Below, in pieces: positions 42,266 to 53,200 of a stretch of DNA of 64,000 bases (positions are counted from its first letter, which is position 1; every line of letters starts with the position of its first letter). The stretch lies in contig JAVMKO010000010.1 in assembly GCA_032164245.1 (NCBI GenBank), positions 24,936,189 through 25,000,188 on the forward strand. The letters are read 5' to 3'. The position numbers and the translations under genes were made by a program. The stretch is from Sternotherus odoratus (taxonomy: Eukaryota > Chordata > Testudines > Kinosternidae). Under the pieces are notes generated by a model. It was not told the origin of the DNA and did not search any database. It saw only the letters and a program-made list of their open reading frames with translations.

Positions 42266-43899
42266 CTAATTCATGACAGATTTAAAAACAAATAATAAAT
42301 ATGATATACATTATCATTTAGCATTATTTTAGGTGTGGATGAACAAATTGTTATAAGAGAAGGCTGGTTATCAGCCAATATAATTAGGTGGCATAATACT
42401 TTCCATTATAACCACCCACTTACAGTTGCTCTTGCTTTCCTAAAAGCCTCTCCTCTTGGGCTAAATTTTTCCATTTTTTTCATTTTTGCCCCAAAGTGAT
42501 TTTTTCTGGAAAGTCTGAGCAAACATTTTTAAAACCAATCTTATTGCTGGGGCAGAAGGTTGAAGCTGGCATTTAAATAGTCTTCCCCAAGGAGCAGTGC
42601 ATGGTCTTAGTCCATAAAAAAATGGTTATGATTTGATTGATTCGTGAGCATTTGAAAACCAGGTTCTGAGCATGTGCAGTAGGATGAAGGAGGCATGTTT
42701 TTGGTTTTGGCTAAGCTCATTAAGTGTGCACCTAAGAAAGGATGTGCTGTATATACATGCACATATCAATGAACTTTTCAGAGAACAGGATAGTTACCTA
42801 GGGTCAGGCTGAGGCAAGGATTCCTATGGACTTTATAAGGACATGGATACAGGTTTCCTCATCACCGCATAGAAGAATTGCTATAGTAATGCCCAGACAG
42901 GCTGGCATGGCCAGGACAGTTCACAGAGTAACAGTGAATTATGATTGATATATATTGATGTACAATATATATACATAATATATTCATGAAATACCACTAA
43001 TAATGTAGTAGTCATTGAAAGGTACTACTGTAATTTAATTCTAAACTTCTGCAAATGGACGCATAGCTTCACTATAACCTGTGTTATACTTTTGTAGTAG
43101 ATGTCCATGTGCAGAGTATTGTGTACTTTTTCATATAGTAACTCTCCCAATCTGTCAGGCATACACAAAGTACTACAGGGTACTAAAATATTTCATCTAT
43201 GTATATTTAAAGCAGTAGAAAAATGGTATGATATTGTATTGTATTGTTTGAAAATGCATTACAGCTCAAGTCATGTAGCAGGGGAAAATAATCCAGCTAT
43301 TGGAGAGCCAAATTGTCTCAGCTCAGGATTCAGTTAAACCTGGGATTTATAAGGAGCTCTCTCATACAAAGACTACTCTGAATAGCTTATACTAGCAGAG
43401 CTAGTCAGATCATAGCACAGACAAAAGAGATTATTCTAGCGTATATATCAAAACTAAACTGGCCACCTTCTGACTTGACTTTTGAAATCTGACATGCTAA
43501 TCAATGGTTGCTGCTATTAATGACTTACAAAGCCATTATCTTCCTGAGACTCTAGATATTAACAAAAGTGAAGTTTACTCAAAGAAAAGCTATTAAAATG
43601 AAGCAATAGCCTTAAATCTAGTACCATATTTCCCTCAATTTTTCCTAAAGGAGAAAATAAATAGTTAGGCCTGTGCCTCTAGGAGAAATTAAAGATATAA
43701 TTAAGGTGAATGTCCCTAAGCACATCCTTTGGCCAGGATGATTTTAACATGGATTTAATCTTTTTCAGAGTTACAGTTGCCACACTTATTAAGCATGCTC
43801 GCTTTTGCTATTTAAACTGGAAAAATGCCAGACTGTGCACTAGATGTGAGTATTATCTATTCTTTTTTAATCCAAATATATTTTGGCTTTAACAACATC
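42266..43899. other. Unique AT-rich DNA
   Basis: A TATATATTG/TACAATATATATACATA tract lies at 42950-42985. No gene or repeat ends recognised. Confidence 0.5.
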
Positions 43900-44740
43900 C
43901 TATGGCAATGAGTTCCACAGGTTGACTGTGCGTTGTATAAAGAAGTATTCCTTTATGTTTGAGTTAAAACTGCTGCCTAGGTGACTCCTAGTTCTTGTGT
44001 TAAGTGAAGGGACAAGTAACACTTACCTATTCACTTTTTTCGTACCATTCATAATTTTATAGATTTCTGTCATATTGCCCTTTCGTCATCCCTTTTCTAA
44101 ACTGAACAGTCACAGTCTTTTTAATTTCTCCTCAGATGGAAGCTGTTCTATAGCCGTAATCATTTTTGTTCCCTTCTCTATATCCTTTCCAATTTAATAT
44201 ATCTTTTTTTAGAATGGCTGACCAGAGCGGCATGCAGTATTCAATGTGTGGGTGTTCCTTGGATTTATACAGTAGAATTATGATATTTCTGGGTTTTTTT
44301 TAATCTATCCTGTCTCTAATGGCTTCTAACATTTTTTGTTTGCTTGTTTGTTTTGAGTGCTGCTGCACATTGAGCAGGTGTTTTCAGAGACCTATCTACA
44401 ATGACTCCAAGGTCTTTCTTGAGTGGTAACAGCTAATATAGACCCCATCACTTCTATGTGTATAATTGGAATTATATTTTTCAATGTGATTACTTTGCAC
44501 TTATCAACACTTAATTTCATCTGCCATTTCGTTGCACAGTTACTCAGTTTGTGAGATTGCTTTGTAACTTTTAGCAGTCAGCTTTGGACCTAATTGTCTT
44601 GGGTAATTTTGTTTTACCTGAAATGTTGCTACCACGCTGTTCAATCCGCTTCCCAGATCATTTATGATTATGTTGAACAGCACTGGTCCCAAAGAGGCTG
44701 GGGCTGTGATGGGAATTGTGAATGAGTCATGCATCCCTTA
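43900..44740 (-). mobile_element. CR1 LINE fragment, family A
   Basis: The plus strand shows the complement of CR1 ORF2/3' sequence: GAGTTCCACAGGTTGACTGT, CTCCTAGTTCTTGTGTTA, GACTCCAAGGTCTTTCTTGA, GTGGTAACAGCTAATATAGA, CATCTGCCATTTCGTTGC and GAACAGCACTGGTCCCAAAG. Both ends truncated; stops throughout. It overlaps in family with 22011-22372, which carries the adjoining 3' end. Confidence 0.9.
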
Positions 44741-44779
44741 ATATAGCTGCAAGGAAAAGAAATTCAGCTTTTAAAATTA

Positions 44780-45287
44780 CAATGGAACCCTGCTATAACG
44801 TGATAATTGGGGTCCAAAAAATTGGATCGTGGAAAATGTGGGGTCGCATTATAGCAGGGTTACTGTTTCAAGCCGGTCAGAGGCTGAGCGCCGGGGACAG
44901 AGACGAAGACCCCGAGGGCGTGCCGGGGCTGCCGGGTTGGCCTGGGATGAGCAGGAGCTGAGCACCGGGGGCTCTCAGGAGAGTCACTGCTGCGGCACAC
45001 CGGGGCTGCAGGATCGGCCTGGGATCATAAGAGAGTCCCTGGCACTCAGCTCCTGCTCATCCCGGGATGACCCTGCAGCCCCGGCACATCCTTGGGGTTC
45101 CCGCCTCTGTTCACGGCACTCAGCCTCTGACCGGCTTGAAATGGTAACACCGCTATAACGCAACCCCACATTTTCCACGATCCAATATTTTGGTCCCTGG
45201 GAGCCAGTGTCCCCAGACCCAAAAAGGGGAGCCAACTTATGATCCGAATCCACGTTATCATGGGGTGCATTATAATGGGTTCCACTG
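44780..45287. mobile_element. Pogo-like foldback MITE, 508 bp
   Basis: Ends CAATGGAACCCTGCTATAAC and GGGTTCCACTG (complement CAGTGGAACC) with TA at 44778-44779 and 45288-45289. Two ~170-bp arms are inverted copies: AAAATGTGGGGTCGCATTAT and AAGCCGGTCAGAGGCTGAGC on the left face GCTCAGC-type CTCAGCCTCTGACCGGCTT and AACCCCACATTTTCC on the right. Overlapping 97-115-codon frames on both strands are the same sequence read through the fold. No transposase. Confidence 0.85.
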
Positions 45288-45289
45288 TA

Positions 45290-45700
45290 CAAATTTGCAA
45301 TTTTTGACTCAATAAAAACCATGTGAAACAAACAATCAAAACATAAGTGAAGGCAGTACTGGGAACAAGATTTTGGCTACAAAGCTGATATGTCTGGCAT
45401 GGCCAGGCTTCAGAGTTTGGATCATGCTGCCCACTTCTCCAGCTGTAACATATGCTTAGAAACTCAGCTTCTTTGGATATGCAGGATGTTTATGACACAT
45501 AGTAACTTATTTATACAGTATATGATCAGATTATCTGGGAACAAGATGTTGTTTCATAACTTTTGTTGGAAATAATGAAATATGTAACCATCAGTGATGC
45601 ACATAGGAAGGAGGGGTGAAGGAGCCCATCCTTCTCCCACTTGGAACATAATTTAGAATCCAGAAAGCTGAAGCTCATAGGTGCCAGTGATTGCAGCATT
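45290..45700. other. Unique DNA
   Basis: Nothing recognised. Confidence 0.5.
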
Positions 45701-45951
45701 CCCTACAACAGGGGTCTCAAACACGCGGCCCGCGGGCCACATGCGGCCCTCAGGACTCTTTTGTGTGGCCCGCCAAGCTGTGCGGGCAGACTCTGGGTGC
45801 CGGGGCTACACGCTTCCCCCCTCGCCCTGAACCACGCTGGGTAGGCAACACTCCCGGGGCTGGGGCTGCGTGCTCCCCACCTCCTCCAGTGCCGCGCCGG
45901 CAGCACTCTGGGGGCTGGGGCTGCATGCTGTCCCCTGGACCCACGCTAGGG

Positions 45952-46633
45952 GATCCGCGTGAGTCTCTCCCAGGGATGGGGGGGGGGCGAGACTTGTGTC
46001 CCGCCCCCCGCCCCGCAGCTGTGCTGGGAAGAGGTGCCGTTTGCAGGCTGGATAAGGAGGCCGGGGCGGTGCATGGTCAGTGACTCCGGGTTAACGGGTC
46101 GCGAGGAGGGGGGCGCTTGGCAAAAAAAAAAACCCCGGCCGGGGTTTCAATGCCCCGCGCCGGGCAGCGCCCCGCAAGCGCGCTTTGCACGAGCCGGAGG
46201 GGGCGAGGGGCGCGTGCCTGGGCTTCCATGTGCCGCTGAAGAGAAAGTCCCTGATATCCGGGAATCCCTCCAACCCCCCCAGCCCCCGACCCGTGCGCGT
46301 GCCCGGGCCCGGCCCAGCCCCCGGCGCTGCGAGCGGGACCGGGAGTCGCAGACCAGCCCGGGAGTCCTGCGTGCGCGAGACGCTCCCTGCCCGGCCCGCT
46401 GTCCCCCTCCTCTGCGCGCTGTCCCCCTCCTCTGGAGCCACACGGAGCAGCTAGGAGCCTCATGGTAAGGGGGCCCAGGACAAGGGAGGGGGAGTTTAGA
46501 TAAGGGGAGGGTGCAGTCAGGGGACAAGGTCGGGGGAGTTGGATGGGTCAGGGATTCTGAGGGGGCAGTCAGGGGGCGGGATAATTTTCCAAACCCGATG
46601 TGGCCCTCGGCCCAAAAAGTTTGCCCACCCCTG
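45952..46633. mobile_element. Probable nested hAT with lost left end
   Basis: The right end AAAAAGTTTGCCCACCCCTG (to 46633), with GATGTGGCCCTCGGCC before it, is the same as the right end of 56854-57482. The preceding ~120 bp (GTTGGATGGGTCAGGGATTC) also match that element. The flank CGCTAGAA (46634) resembles CGCTAGGG (45944-45951) at six of eight positions, but no left inverted repeat follows. The left boundary is therefore a guess. Confidence 0.5.
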
Positions 46634-46994
46634 CGCTAGAAGACATAAGGCAGCTCCCCCACCCGCCCTTGGGTCCTTTGCATAGGTCCGCTCCTGTCCC
46701 TTTCTTCCCCTCTGAGAGCCTTTTTCAGCCTCCCCCGCCCCCTCCCGCTTGATACTGGGTAGAAACCTGTTTGCATTCCCCACACCCCGCACTCCTCCTG
46801 CACTCCCTGCCCTGAGCCACCTGCTGCCGCACCCCTCACCCCTCTTGCACCCCACACACCAACTCCCTGCCCCCTGCCACATCCTGCACACCTCCTGCAC
46901 TCCCTGCTGGCAGGAAGGGGACAGCGTTGGGGAAGGGGTTGGAAAGAGGTGGGAAGAGGCGGGGCAAGGATGGGGCGTCATGGTAGGGGTGGAG

Positions 46995-47022
46995 TGGGGG
47001 CGGGGGCGGGGGCGGGGGCGGG
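46995..47022 (+). repeat. G-run array, quadruplex-capable
   Basis: Five copies of GGGGGC in a row (TGGGGGCGGGGGCGGGGGC...), lying inside the composite hAT. Confidence 0.85.
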
Positions 47023-47147
47023 AACAGCGAGGGGGTGTGTCAATGATGCGGCCCTCAGGCTAATGCACTTGTCCTTATGTGGCCCTCGTGTCATTTGAGT
47101 TTGAGACCCCTGCCCTACAAGCTTAAGATACTGCTATCTTTCTAAAG

Positions 47148-47213
47148 AAAGCGAGGAATACTTGTAGCACCTTAGAGACTAACTAGTTTATTTCAGCATA
47201 AGCTTTCTACCTC
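47148..47213. mobile_element. Fragment of the Penelope-like(?) repeat
   Basis: ACTTGTAGCACCTTAGAGAC, TAACTAGTTTATTTCAGCAT and AAGCTTTCTACC match the family seen at 48384-48493. Truncated at both ends. Confidence 0.55.
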
Positions 47214-48370
47214 CCCATATCCTTGGGGCTCTTGGGGGCTGATTTGGCCCTGCAGTGAAAATTACAACAGTCTCAGGGCTAATTTAGTTTAGCATAACTG
47301 GAATAGGAAGCCCTCACACCATCTCCAGTCACTGGAATGCAGCATGTTCTGGCTGCTCCTCATTTCACCTCTGCACACCCACTTGGCTGGACGCCCAGAA
47401 GTAGGCAACATAGAGCAAACAATATACATTTTACACCATCTGGATATTTACTAAGACAAGAGGAATCCCCAGCTGTCCTAGGGTGGCCCAAAATACCTTG
47501 TACTATAGCACTATTCATCCTCGGGGTCTTATGTCCATACATGTATTACATTTGAGTCCATTTTTGTGTAATTCCCCTAACTCTTTTGATGAAGGCATTA
47601 ATATTAGCAATGAATGCTGCTGTGTATTTTATGAAAATAATTATATAATATTGTAAAAATTTGCTATTTAAACAAAAAAATAACAACCCCATAATATTTG
47701 ATACAGTATAGAAGTTAGTTTATTATGCAGGATACAAAGAGTGCTTTGTTATAGAAACAGTACAGTCTTTGGTTGGAGAGGATGATTTGCCAAGAAACGA
47801 TATCAAGGAAAGGACATGTGTAATGCTGAAGAGCTAAGTAGGAGTTCTGTAAAATGCATAACTTTGTTTGCTCTACATCTTTTAGCACAATTGTAAACCA
47901 TTCTTTATTTCCTGTGTAAATAACCAGCAGGGAGATATATTTATTTATAATTTAATATTAATAGATTTAATAGCTTTTAGAGCCAAATTCTGGCTGTTGT
48001 GTGATCCACAGGTAGAGGTGTATTCTGGGCAGAATTTTTTTTGCCTTTATTCCAGTTTCTCCAAAAATCTGTAAAGAGGTGCTCTCTACAGGAGTCACAG
48101 TGTGACATTCCAGCAGGGCTATAAGTGTCAAGTTCTGCTCATGAGTAAGTGTAGGTAGACTGTCCCTCATCCAGCCATGGGCTCTATTCGCCCATAGGTA
48201 TTTCGTGTTCCTAGCAAAATAATATTTGTTGGAGACAAAATATATGGAGCCTATTGCTAATCAGAACAGAGGTCCGTTTTAATAGTCATTTATGTGATGG
48301 GCCAGAATTTGGCTCCATGATTTTAATGACAATTAAGATTTAGCGAAACCTTCTAATTTACCAGAGTAAA
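47214..48370. other. Unique DNA
   Basis: Short frames only. No repeat ends recognised. Confidence 0.5.
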
Positions 48371-48383
48371 CCATATTAGAACA

Positions 48384-48493
48384 GAATCAGAGAGGTAGCC
48401 GTGTTAGTCTGGAATAGCAGAAGTGACAAAGAGTCCTGTGGCACCTTAAAGACTAACTAAACTATTGAAGCATAAGCTTTCATGGGCTAATAC
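48384..48493. mobile_element. 110-bp retroposed fragment with 13-bp target duplications
   Basis: The insert GAGGTAGCCGTGTTAGTCTG ... GTGGCACCTTAAAGACTAAC ... AGCATAAGCTTTCATGGGC is flanked by perfect 13-bp copies of CCATATTAGAACA (48371-48383, 48494-48506). The text matches an abundant turtle repeat that I tentatively place with Penelope-like elements. It is clearly a copied-in fragment, whichever family it belongs to. Confidence 0.7.
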
Positions 48494-48506
48494 CCATATT
48501 AGAACA

Positions 48507-51500
48507 TAATTCAGGGCTATTATAACCAATTTGATATACTATATTAATACTGAGCAATTTAGAAAAAGATCATTTGCTCTGTTCCAAAATCTAGATGGCT
48601 AGCTGACACCAGCAGGAAATGACTTAACATTTTCAACAGGAATTTCCAGTTGGGTTTGTGTATGTGATGTGAGGCAGGTAAATTTGATTAATACATTTTT
48701 AGAATCCCATTAGAGTTGAAGTTATCCCAATAGAAATTTGAAAGAAATAAAAACTTCATTAGTGAATTGATTCTTTAATTGTTTAGCTGTCACTTATTTC
48801 ATTGTTGCAGACATTTCGGATTAAGGCCAAGCTGTAAATGGAATTGGCGTTAATAAGTCTCATTATCATCAATGGAATTATCCTCAGTCTGGGAGTTATT
48901 GTTGTGGCACTAATATAAACAGTGCAACACATCACAAAACTCCTTTTGGACCTAAGTCTGCTTTTGCTGAAGTCCATGTCTTCCATTGTCTTGAGTAGCA
49001 TCAGGACCATCCACTAAATGAACAATATATACCTATTTACAAATAACTGATGAGAAGTCATGGAGGATTTGGCAAGAAGGTCTTTGGCAACCATCCATCT
49101 ACTGAGCTAAACAAGCAAAGCAGCAGAAACCCTGATATTTATTCCATAAATTTTCACAATGGAACAATCATTGTTTACATGAGTGGCTTCTTAACAATAG
49201 TTGTATGTTAGCAGAAGAGAATCCCAACCTTCATATCAATTGTTTGCAGAAAGATGAATGTTTCTGGGAAAGTTTTGTTCTCAGTTTTTCATTTTTCCTG
49301 ATTGTCTTTGTAGTCTCTCAAATACTGCACCTTAATGTTGCATTTTTCTGTTTCTAAGTTACATTTTGATTTTTCTTTCTTTTTTAAAAAAGTTTGTAGT
49401 GTTTATTACATTTGCCATTGTCTTGATTTACAAGGGATATTTTAAGACATCTCTTTGTTGCCATAAGCCGAGTTTCAGGCACTCTCAGTAGTCATGTTTG
49501 TGCCTTTTCAGTGACCTAAAGTATGATGTTGTATGTATCTTTGGAGCTCATGACACGACAGAAATAGAAATGCCTGTAAATTATTTCATAGATTTCTAAT
49601 GAACATATTTTTTCCATTGTGATATTCACAGAATTGTTCATTGGTTGCTTTTTAAAATTTGCCTATTTAGTGATACATGTACCACTTTTTGTACTGGGTT
49701 TCACATGGACCGCATTGTACTGGGTTTCACTCTGGGCAGACCATGGTACAACACTCCTTCCAGCCCTAAAGTCCTGGAAATGGGGGAAAGGTAGGAGGAT
49801 CTAGGCCCTCCCTCTCCACCAGGTCCTGGTTCAAGATGGAGAAGTGTAAAGAGTCTTAGTCACCTCTTCCAGGTGCATCTGACCAGGCTCCCCTTGGTCG
49901 CTTCCAACCTCCACACTCTCTCTTTGGTTTGGGGCATGGTCACCACCCCTACTACCACCCACTGGGAGTTCCCAACCAATCAATCAGTGACAAAACCTCT
50001 ATTGACATTGGAGTAGGTAGCCTCCTTGTTGGGGGACATTTTTATGTCTGCCTTCAGGTACTACCACACATAATTTAGCCCCATAATATGTATGCCAATT
50101 GCAGTTACTTCTCCATTATAGCAGCTAAAATATCAATTCCCTCTCTCAAGCATGTCTCTGATTTCTTAGCATTGGGTTGCATCCTTCATAACCAGAAGAA
50201 TTTCTTTAATTTGTCAATTTTGGATCTGAATTATCATGTTATGTTCTCATGGATTTTCAAAACGTAAACCTGTCTTATTCTTGAAAAAGAGCTGAAATAA
50301 CTTCATTGCATTTCCATTATTCAATCAGGGAAGATTGTACAAAGTCGAGAAATTGTTCTGTTGAATATTGTTCCAACAGATTTAACAACAGTAAAAAAAA
50401 AAAAAAAAAAAAAAAAAAGTCCAAAACATAACTGCCATGTCCCAGATACAATCAATATTACCAAGCCTATTTGGCATTATCTATTTGTTGTTTAAATATC
50501 ACCAGCAAAGCATCTTGTAAGAAGAACAATAAATCCATCAGCTATTGGTTTCACACATCTGAAAGTATGGATCTGGTGTAAAAATTAATGAAAAGTATGC
50601 ATTTCAGAGTCCCTTCCATATTGCAATCCATTTTTATATTTATTTTTTGGCACTGAAAAATGTGAATGACTTTTCAAATGATTTAAAAATCTGTGTCTGG
50701 GTTATTCATTACTACATTGTGTTGGACTGAAAGTTCACTGTAGCAATCTGACAAGTCTTTTAGGATGATATATAGTTACAAATGTGGGGGGAGAGAAGGA
50801 TATCTTGCTTTTATCTATTTCTATTTGCTTTCTTTTTAAAACTTACTGTCATTAAATCAACAGAATTGGTGATTTTAAAAAATGAATATAAAAAGAACAG
50901 TATTTATATGTTCTACAATACTAATATGCTCAAGAAATGATGAATGCGAATATTTTCTACTTCCGATTGTTTATCAAGATTTAAGATACTTTCTTGGTGC
51001 TATAGTTATCTGCTATTTATTCTGCTCATGCCAAAAAAGCTGTGTAAGCTTTTTACTAGAGGGTATGTCTTTAATATTTGTGTTATCCACGCATAATGCA
51101 AGTTGACAGGATCTGAATTTTGGATCTGAATTCAAATAGTTGAGGGGGGGCAAGTCATATGAAATCTGCATTCAAGTGTTATTTTTTGGCAGGCAGAGGA
51201 CAGGTTGGAAGTACTTTGGTAGATAGATGAAGTTTTACTGCTTTCAAATTTAGCTTCTTGTCATAGCTTGGATGCAATCAGCAGATGTACCCTTACCTAG
51301 TCAACTGTTTATAGGGTGTGATAAAGCTGGTCTCTGCAACAATAAGACATTTTAGAAGTGATATCTGGCATCACAGCACTAACTCCTCCAAATGTCTCTT
51401 AATATATTTTTGACTGGAGAAATTCTGTATGGGGAGGTAGCTGAAAGAAAGACATTAAGGAAGAAAGAAAGAAAGAATAATAACAGCGGAGAAAGGAATT

Positions 51501-51562
51501 CAGGTACATTTGAGATCTTAGGAAGGGCTAGAAGGATAGAAAAGTGCCTAGTCTCTAATCCA
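48507..51562. other. Unique AT-rich DNA; poly-A tract and a possible LTR fragment
   Basis: A26 at 50393-50418. A more GC-rich stretch 49735-50030 (CATGGTACAACACTCCTTCC, CTTCCAGGTGCATCTGACCA) might be an LTR fragment, but no ends were found. GTACTGGGTTTCAC repeats at 49697 and 49720. A GAAA-rich tract lies at 51450-51478. Confidence 0.45.
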
Positions 51563-51577
51563 ATAAAGGAAAGAAGT

Positions 51578-51839
51578 GTGTTTGTGTTTTTCCTAGCGTT
51601 ATTCCCGCACTGTGGCAGGGTTCGCTTAGACTGGACACAACCAGTGATACGACTGGGGTATACTCCAACCGATGCATCGTTCCATCTATCGTTGGAGGCA
51701 TTTTATACCTACTGCCAGGTGTTAAGCCTACAGCACCTGATATTCCCAGGAGGTCTCCCATCCAAGTACTAGCTTGGCCCAACCCTGCTTAGCTTCTGAG
51801 ATCAGACTGGATCAGGCATGTTCAGGGTGGTTTAGCCAT
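51578..51839 (-). mobile_element. 5S-rRNA-headed chimeric retroposon (SINE-like)
   Basis: A perfect 15-bp direct repeat ATAAAGGAAAGAAGT borders the segment (51563-51577, 51840-51854), the mark of reverse-transcribed insertion. On the minus strand the insert starts with a nearly complete 5S rRNA (51839-51724). It then runs into ~145 nt of unidentified sequence (51723-51578) containing TCCAACGATAGATGG ... CATCGGTTGGAG, ATACCCCAGTCGTATCACTG and AACCCTGCCACAGTGCGGG, and ends in an A-rich GGAAAAACACAAACAC. A Pol III promoter-bearing head, an unrelated body and an A-rich tail make the layout of a 5S-derived (SINE3-type) SINE. A one-off template-switch chimera is the alternative. Confidence 0.8.
51724..51839 (-). 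pseudogene. 5S rRNA-derived sequence
   Basis: The minus strand reads ACCACCCTGAACATGCCTGA, AGTCTGATCTCAGAAGCTAA, GCAGGGTTGGGCC, AGTACTTGGATGGGAGACC, CTGGGAATATCAGGTGCTGT and AGGCTT. It covers vertebrate 5S rRNA from about nucleotide 7 to its end at roughly 85-90% identity by eye. The internal promoter is largely kept: box A AAGCTAAGCAGGGT and box C TGGATGGGAGACC. The first ~7 nucleotides and the T-run terminator are absent (GGCTTAAC instead), and the lone position outside an rDNA array argues against a working 5S gene. Confidence 0.93.
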
Positions 51840-51854
51840 ATAAAGGAAAGAAGT

Positions 51855-52894
51855 AAAAATTAAAAGACAAAGGTCCAGAAGAGAAGGGATAGAAGTGTTT
51901 TATTTCTATTGCTTATGGAAAAGAGATAATGGATTGCATAGACTAAACAAAACTCTTCCGGGAGAATCATTGGAACCATGCCTCCATCTTTTTCTCAAGC
52001 CATATTATAAATCCTTAGAAGTTAGGACCACCAGAAAGTTCTGCTTCTTCCCTTAATATCTCATCTCTCTTTCTCTCTCCCTATTCCATTTTGGCTCAGA
52101 TTTAGTGTGAGTTCTAGAGTTTCCTGCCAAGGCATTGCTTCTGAACTCAAATGAGTGCTGATTAAACATTTTCACCACTACATGCCATCACGTCAGAGAA
52201 AAAATCACGTTAGTAATCTTGCATATCTTGGGCAGATGGAATTTTGGGGGACAATAAATATACATTTTTCTGGCAGATTGAATTTTTTAAATGGCAGCTG
52301 TTCAGAAAGGTTGGAAATTAAAAGTAGTCCTAAAGAGTAGACGGTCAGAGACCGAGCCCAGCTATGTGATCACACAGCTCTGCAGTTTATCACATGTCTG
52401 TGCAATTTACCACCTCCTCTGATGCAGTATATCTTATATGTATATGAAACTTGGAACTAAGGAGACGTATGAGGAATATAAATGAAATCACATGATTTAT
52501 TCTGCTACATTTCTTCTACTTATTTTTTTTCTTCTGAATTATGTCTGACTTAGGGGCAAATTCTCTTTCTAGAACACAGCCTGAGGAACATGGGCACTGT
52601 GCTGGGGTGATCTGCAGTGGCTGTAGGGAGTGAACCGATTCCTCCTGGCCTAGTTTGTTACTGTGCCTATTGTGCCTATAGGCCTTCCAGGGTGTTCTGA
52701 CCAGTGGATTTCTGTAGCCCAACATCCTATTGCCCCCACCAATCTTCATACTGTGTTAGGACAACAAGTCTCTGCGTCACTCAGCTCCTAAAATTCTATC
52801 CTCTCCACAAAGTCACCATGCTTCCCAAATCCTGGCCCCTATTCCCCATATAGCAGATCAGTTCTGCTTATTCAAGTGTCTCAGTGAATTTCAG
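51855..52894. other. Unique DNA
   Basis: Nothing recognised; frames of 61-77 codons without signature. Confidence 0.5.
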
Positions 52895-52899
52895 TCTAA

Positions 52900-53200
52900 G
52901 GGCTGGTCTTCACTCACGCGGCGCGGGATCGATCTTCTGGCGATCGATTTCTCGCATCTGATGAGGACGCGAGAAATCGATCGCTCGCGGCTCCCCCGTC
53001 GACTGTGTAACTCCAGCTTGCCGGGAGGCGCAAGCTGGAGTCGACGGGTGAGCGCGCCACCGACTGCCACCGCCGTGGGGACGAGAGGTAAGTCGGCTGC
53101 AGATACGCAAACTTCAGCTACGTGATTCACGTAGCTGAAGTTACGTATCTGCAGTCGATTTCCCTTCCCCCCCCCCCCCCCCCGTAGTGGAGACAAGCCC
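52900..53200. mobile_element. Harbinger-type MITE with three hairpins
   Basis: Ends GGGCTGGTCTTCACT and AGTGGAGACAAGCCC, preceded by TAA and followed by TTA. Internal stems: GCGATCGATTTCTCGC with GCGAGAAATCGATCGC; CTCCAGCTTG with CAAGCTGGAG framed by GTCGAC; and GCAGATACG...CTTCAGCTACGTG with CACGTAGCTGAAG...CGTATCTGC. Same family as 15037-15284 but longer and better preserved. C17 at 53167-53183. Confidence 0.87.

Larger units (their letters stand above)
45709..47112. mobile_element. hAT element, 1.4 kb, composite
   Basis: Perfect ends CAGGGGTCTCAAAC / GTTTGAGACCCCTG and perfect 8-bp duplications CCCTACAA (45701-45708, 47113-47120). GCGGCCCGCGGGCCACATGC follows the left end, and GATGCGGCCCTCAGG and TATGTGGCCCTCGTG precede the right. 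A second hAT terminus at 46633 shows a later insertion inside. GC-rich, CpG-dense; frames up to 169 codons have no transposase signature. Confidence 0.92.

Noticed and set aside
44829..45339. Frames of 97-115 codons on both strands as a conserved pair
   Set aside because: Their similarity comes from reading the two arms of a foldback MITE.
45691..47063. Several 100-170-codon frames as a GC-rich exon cluster or CpG-island promoter
   Set aside because: All lie within a hAT with perfect ends and duplication; no splice pattern or domain.
51724..51839. A functional 5S rRNA gene
   Set aside because: About 12% diverged by eye, missing its first ~7 bases and T-run terminator, and enclosed by a retroposition duplication with foreign sequence attached.
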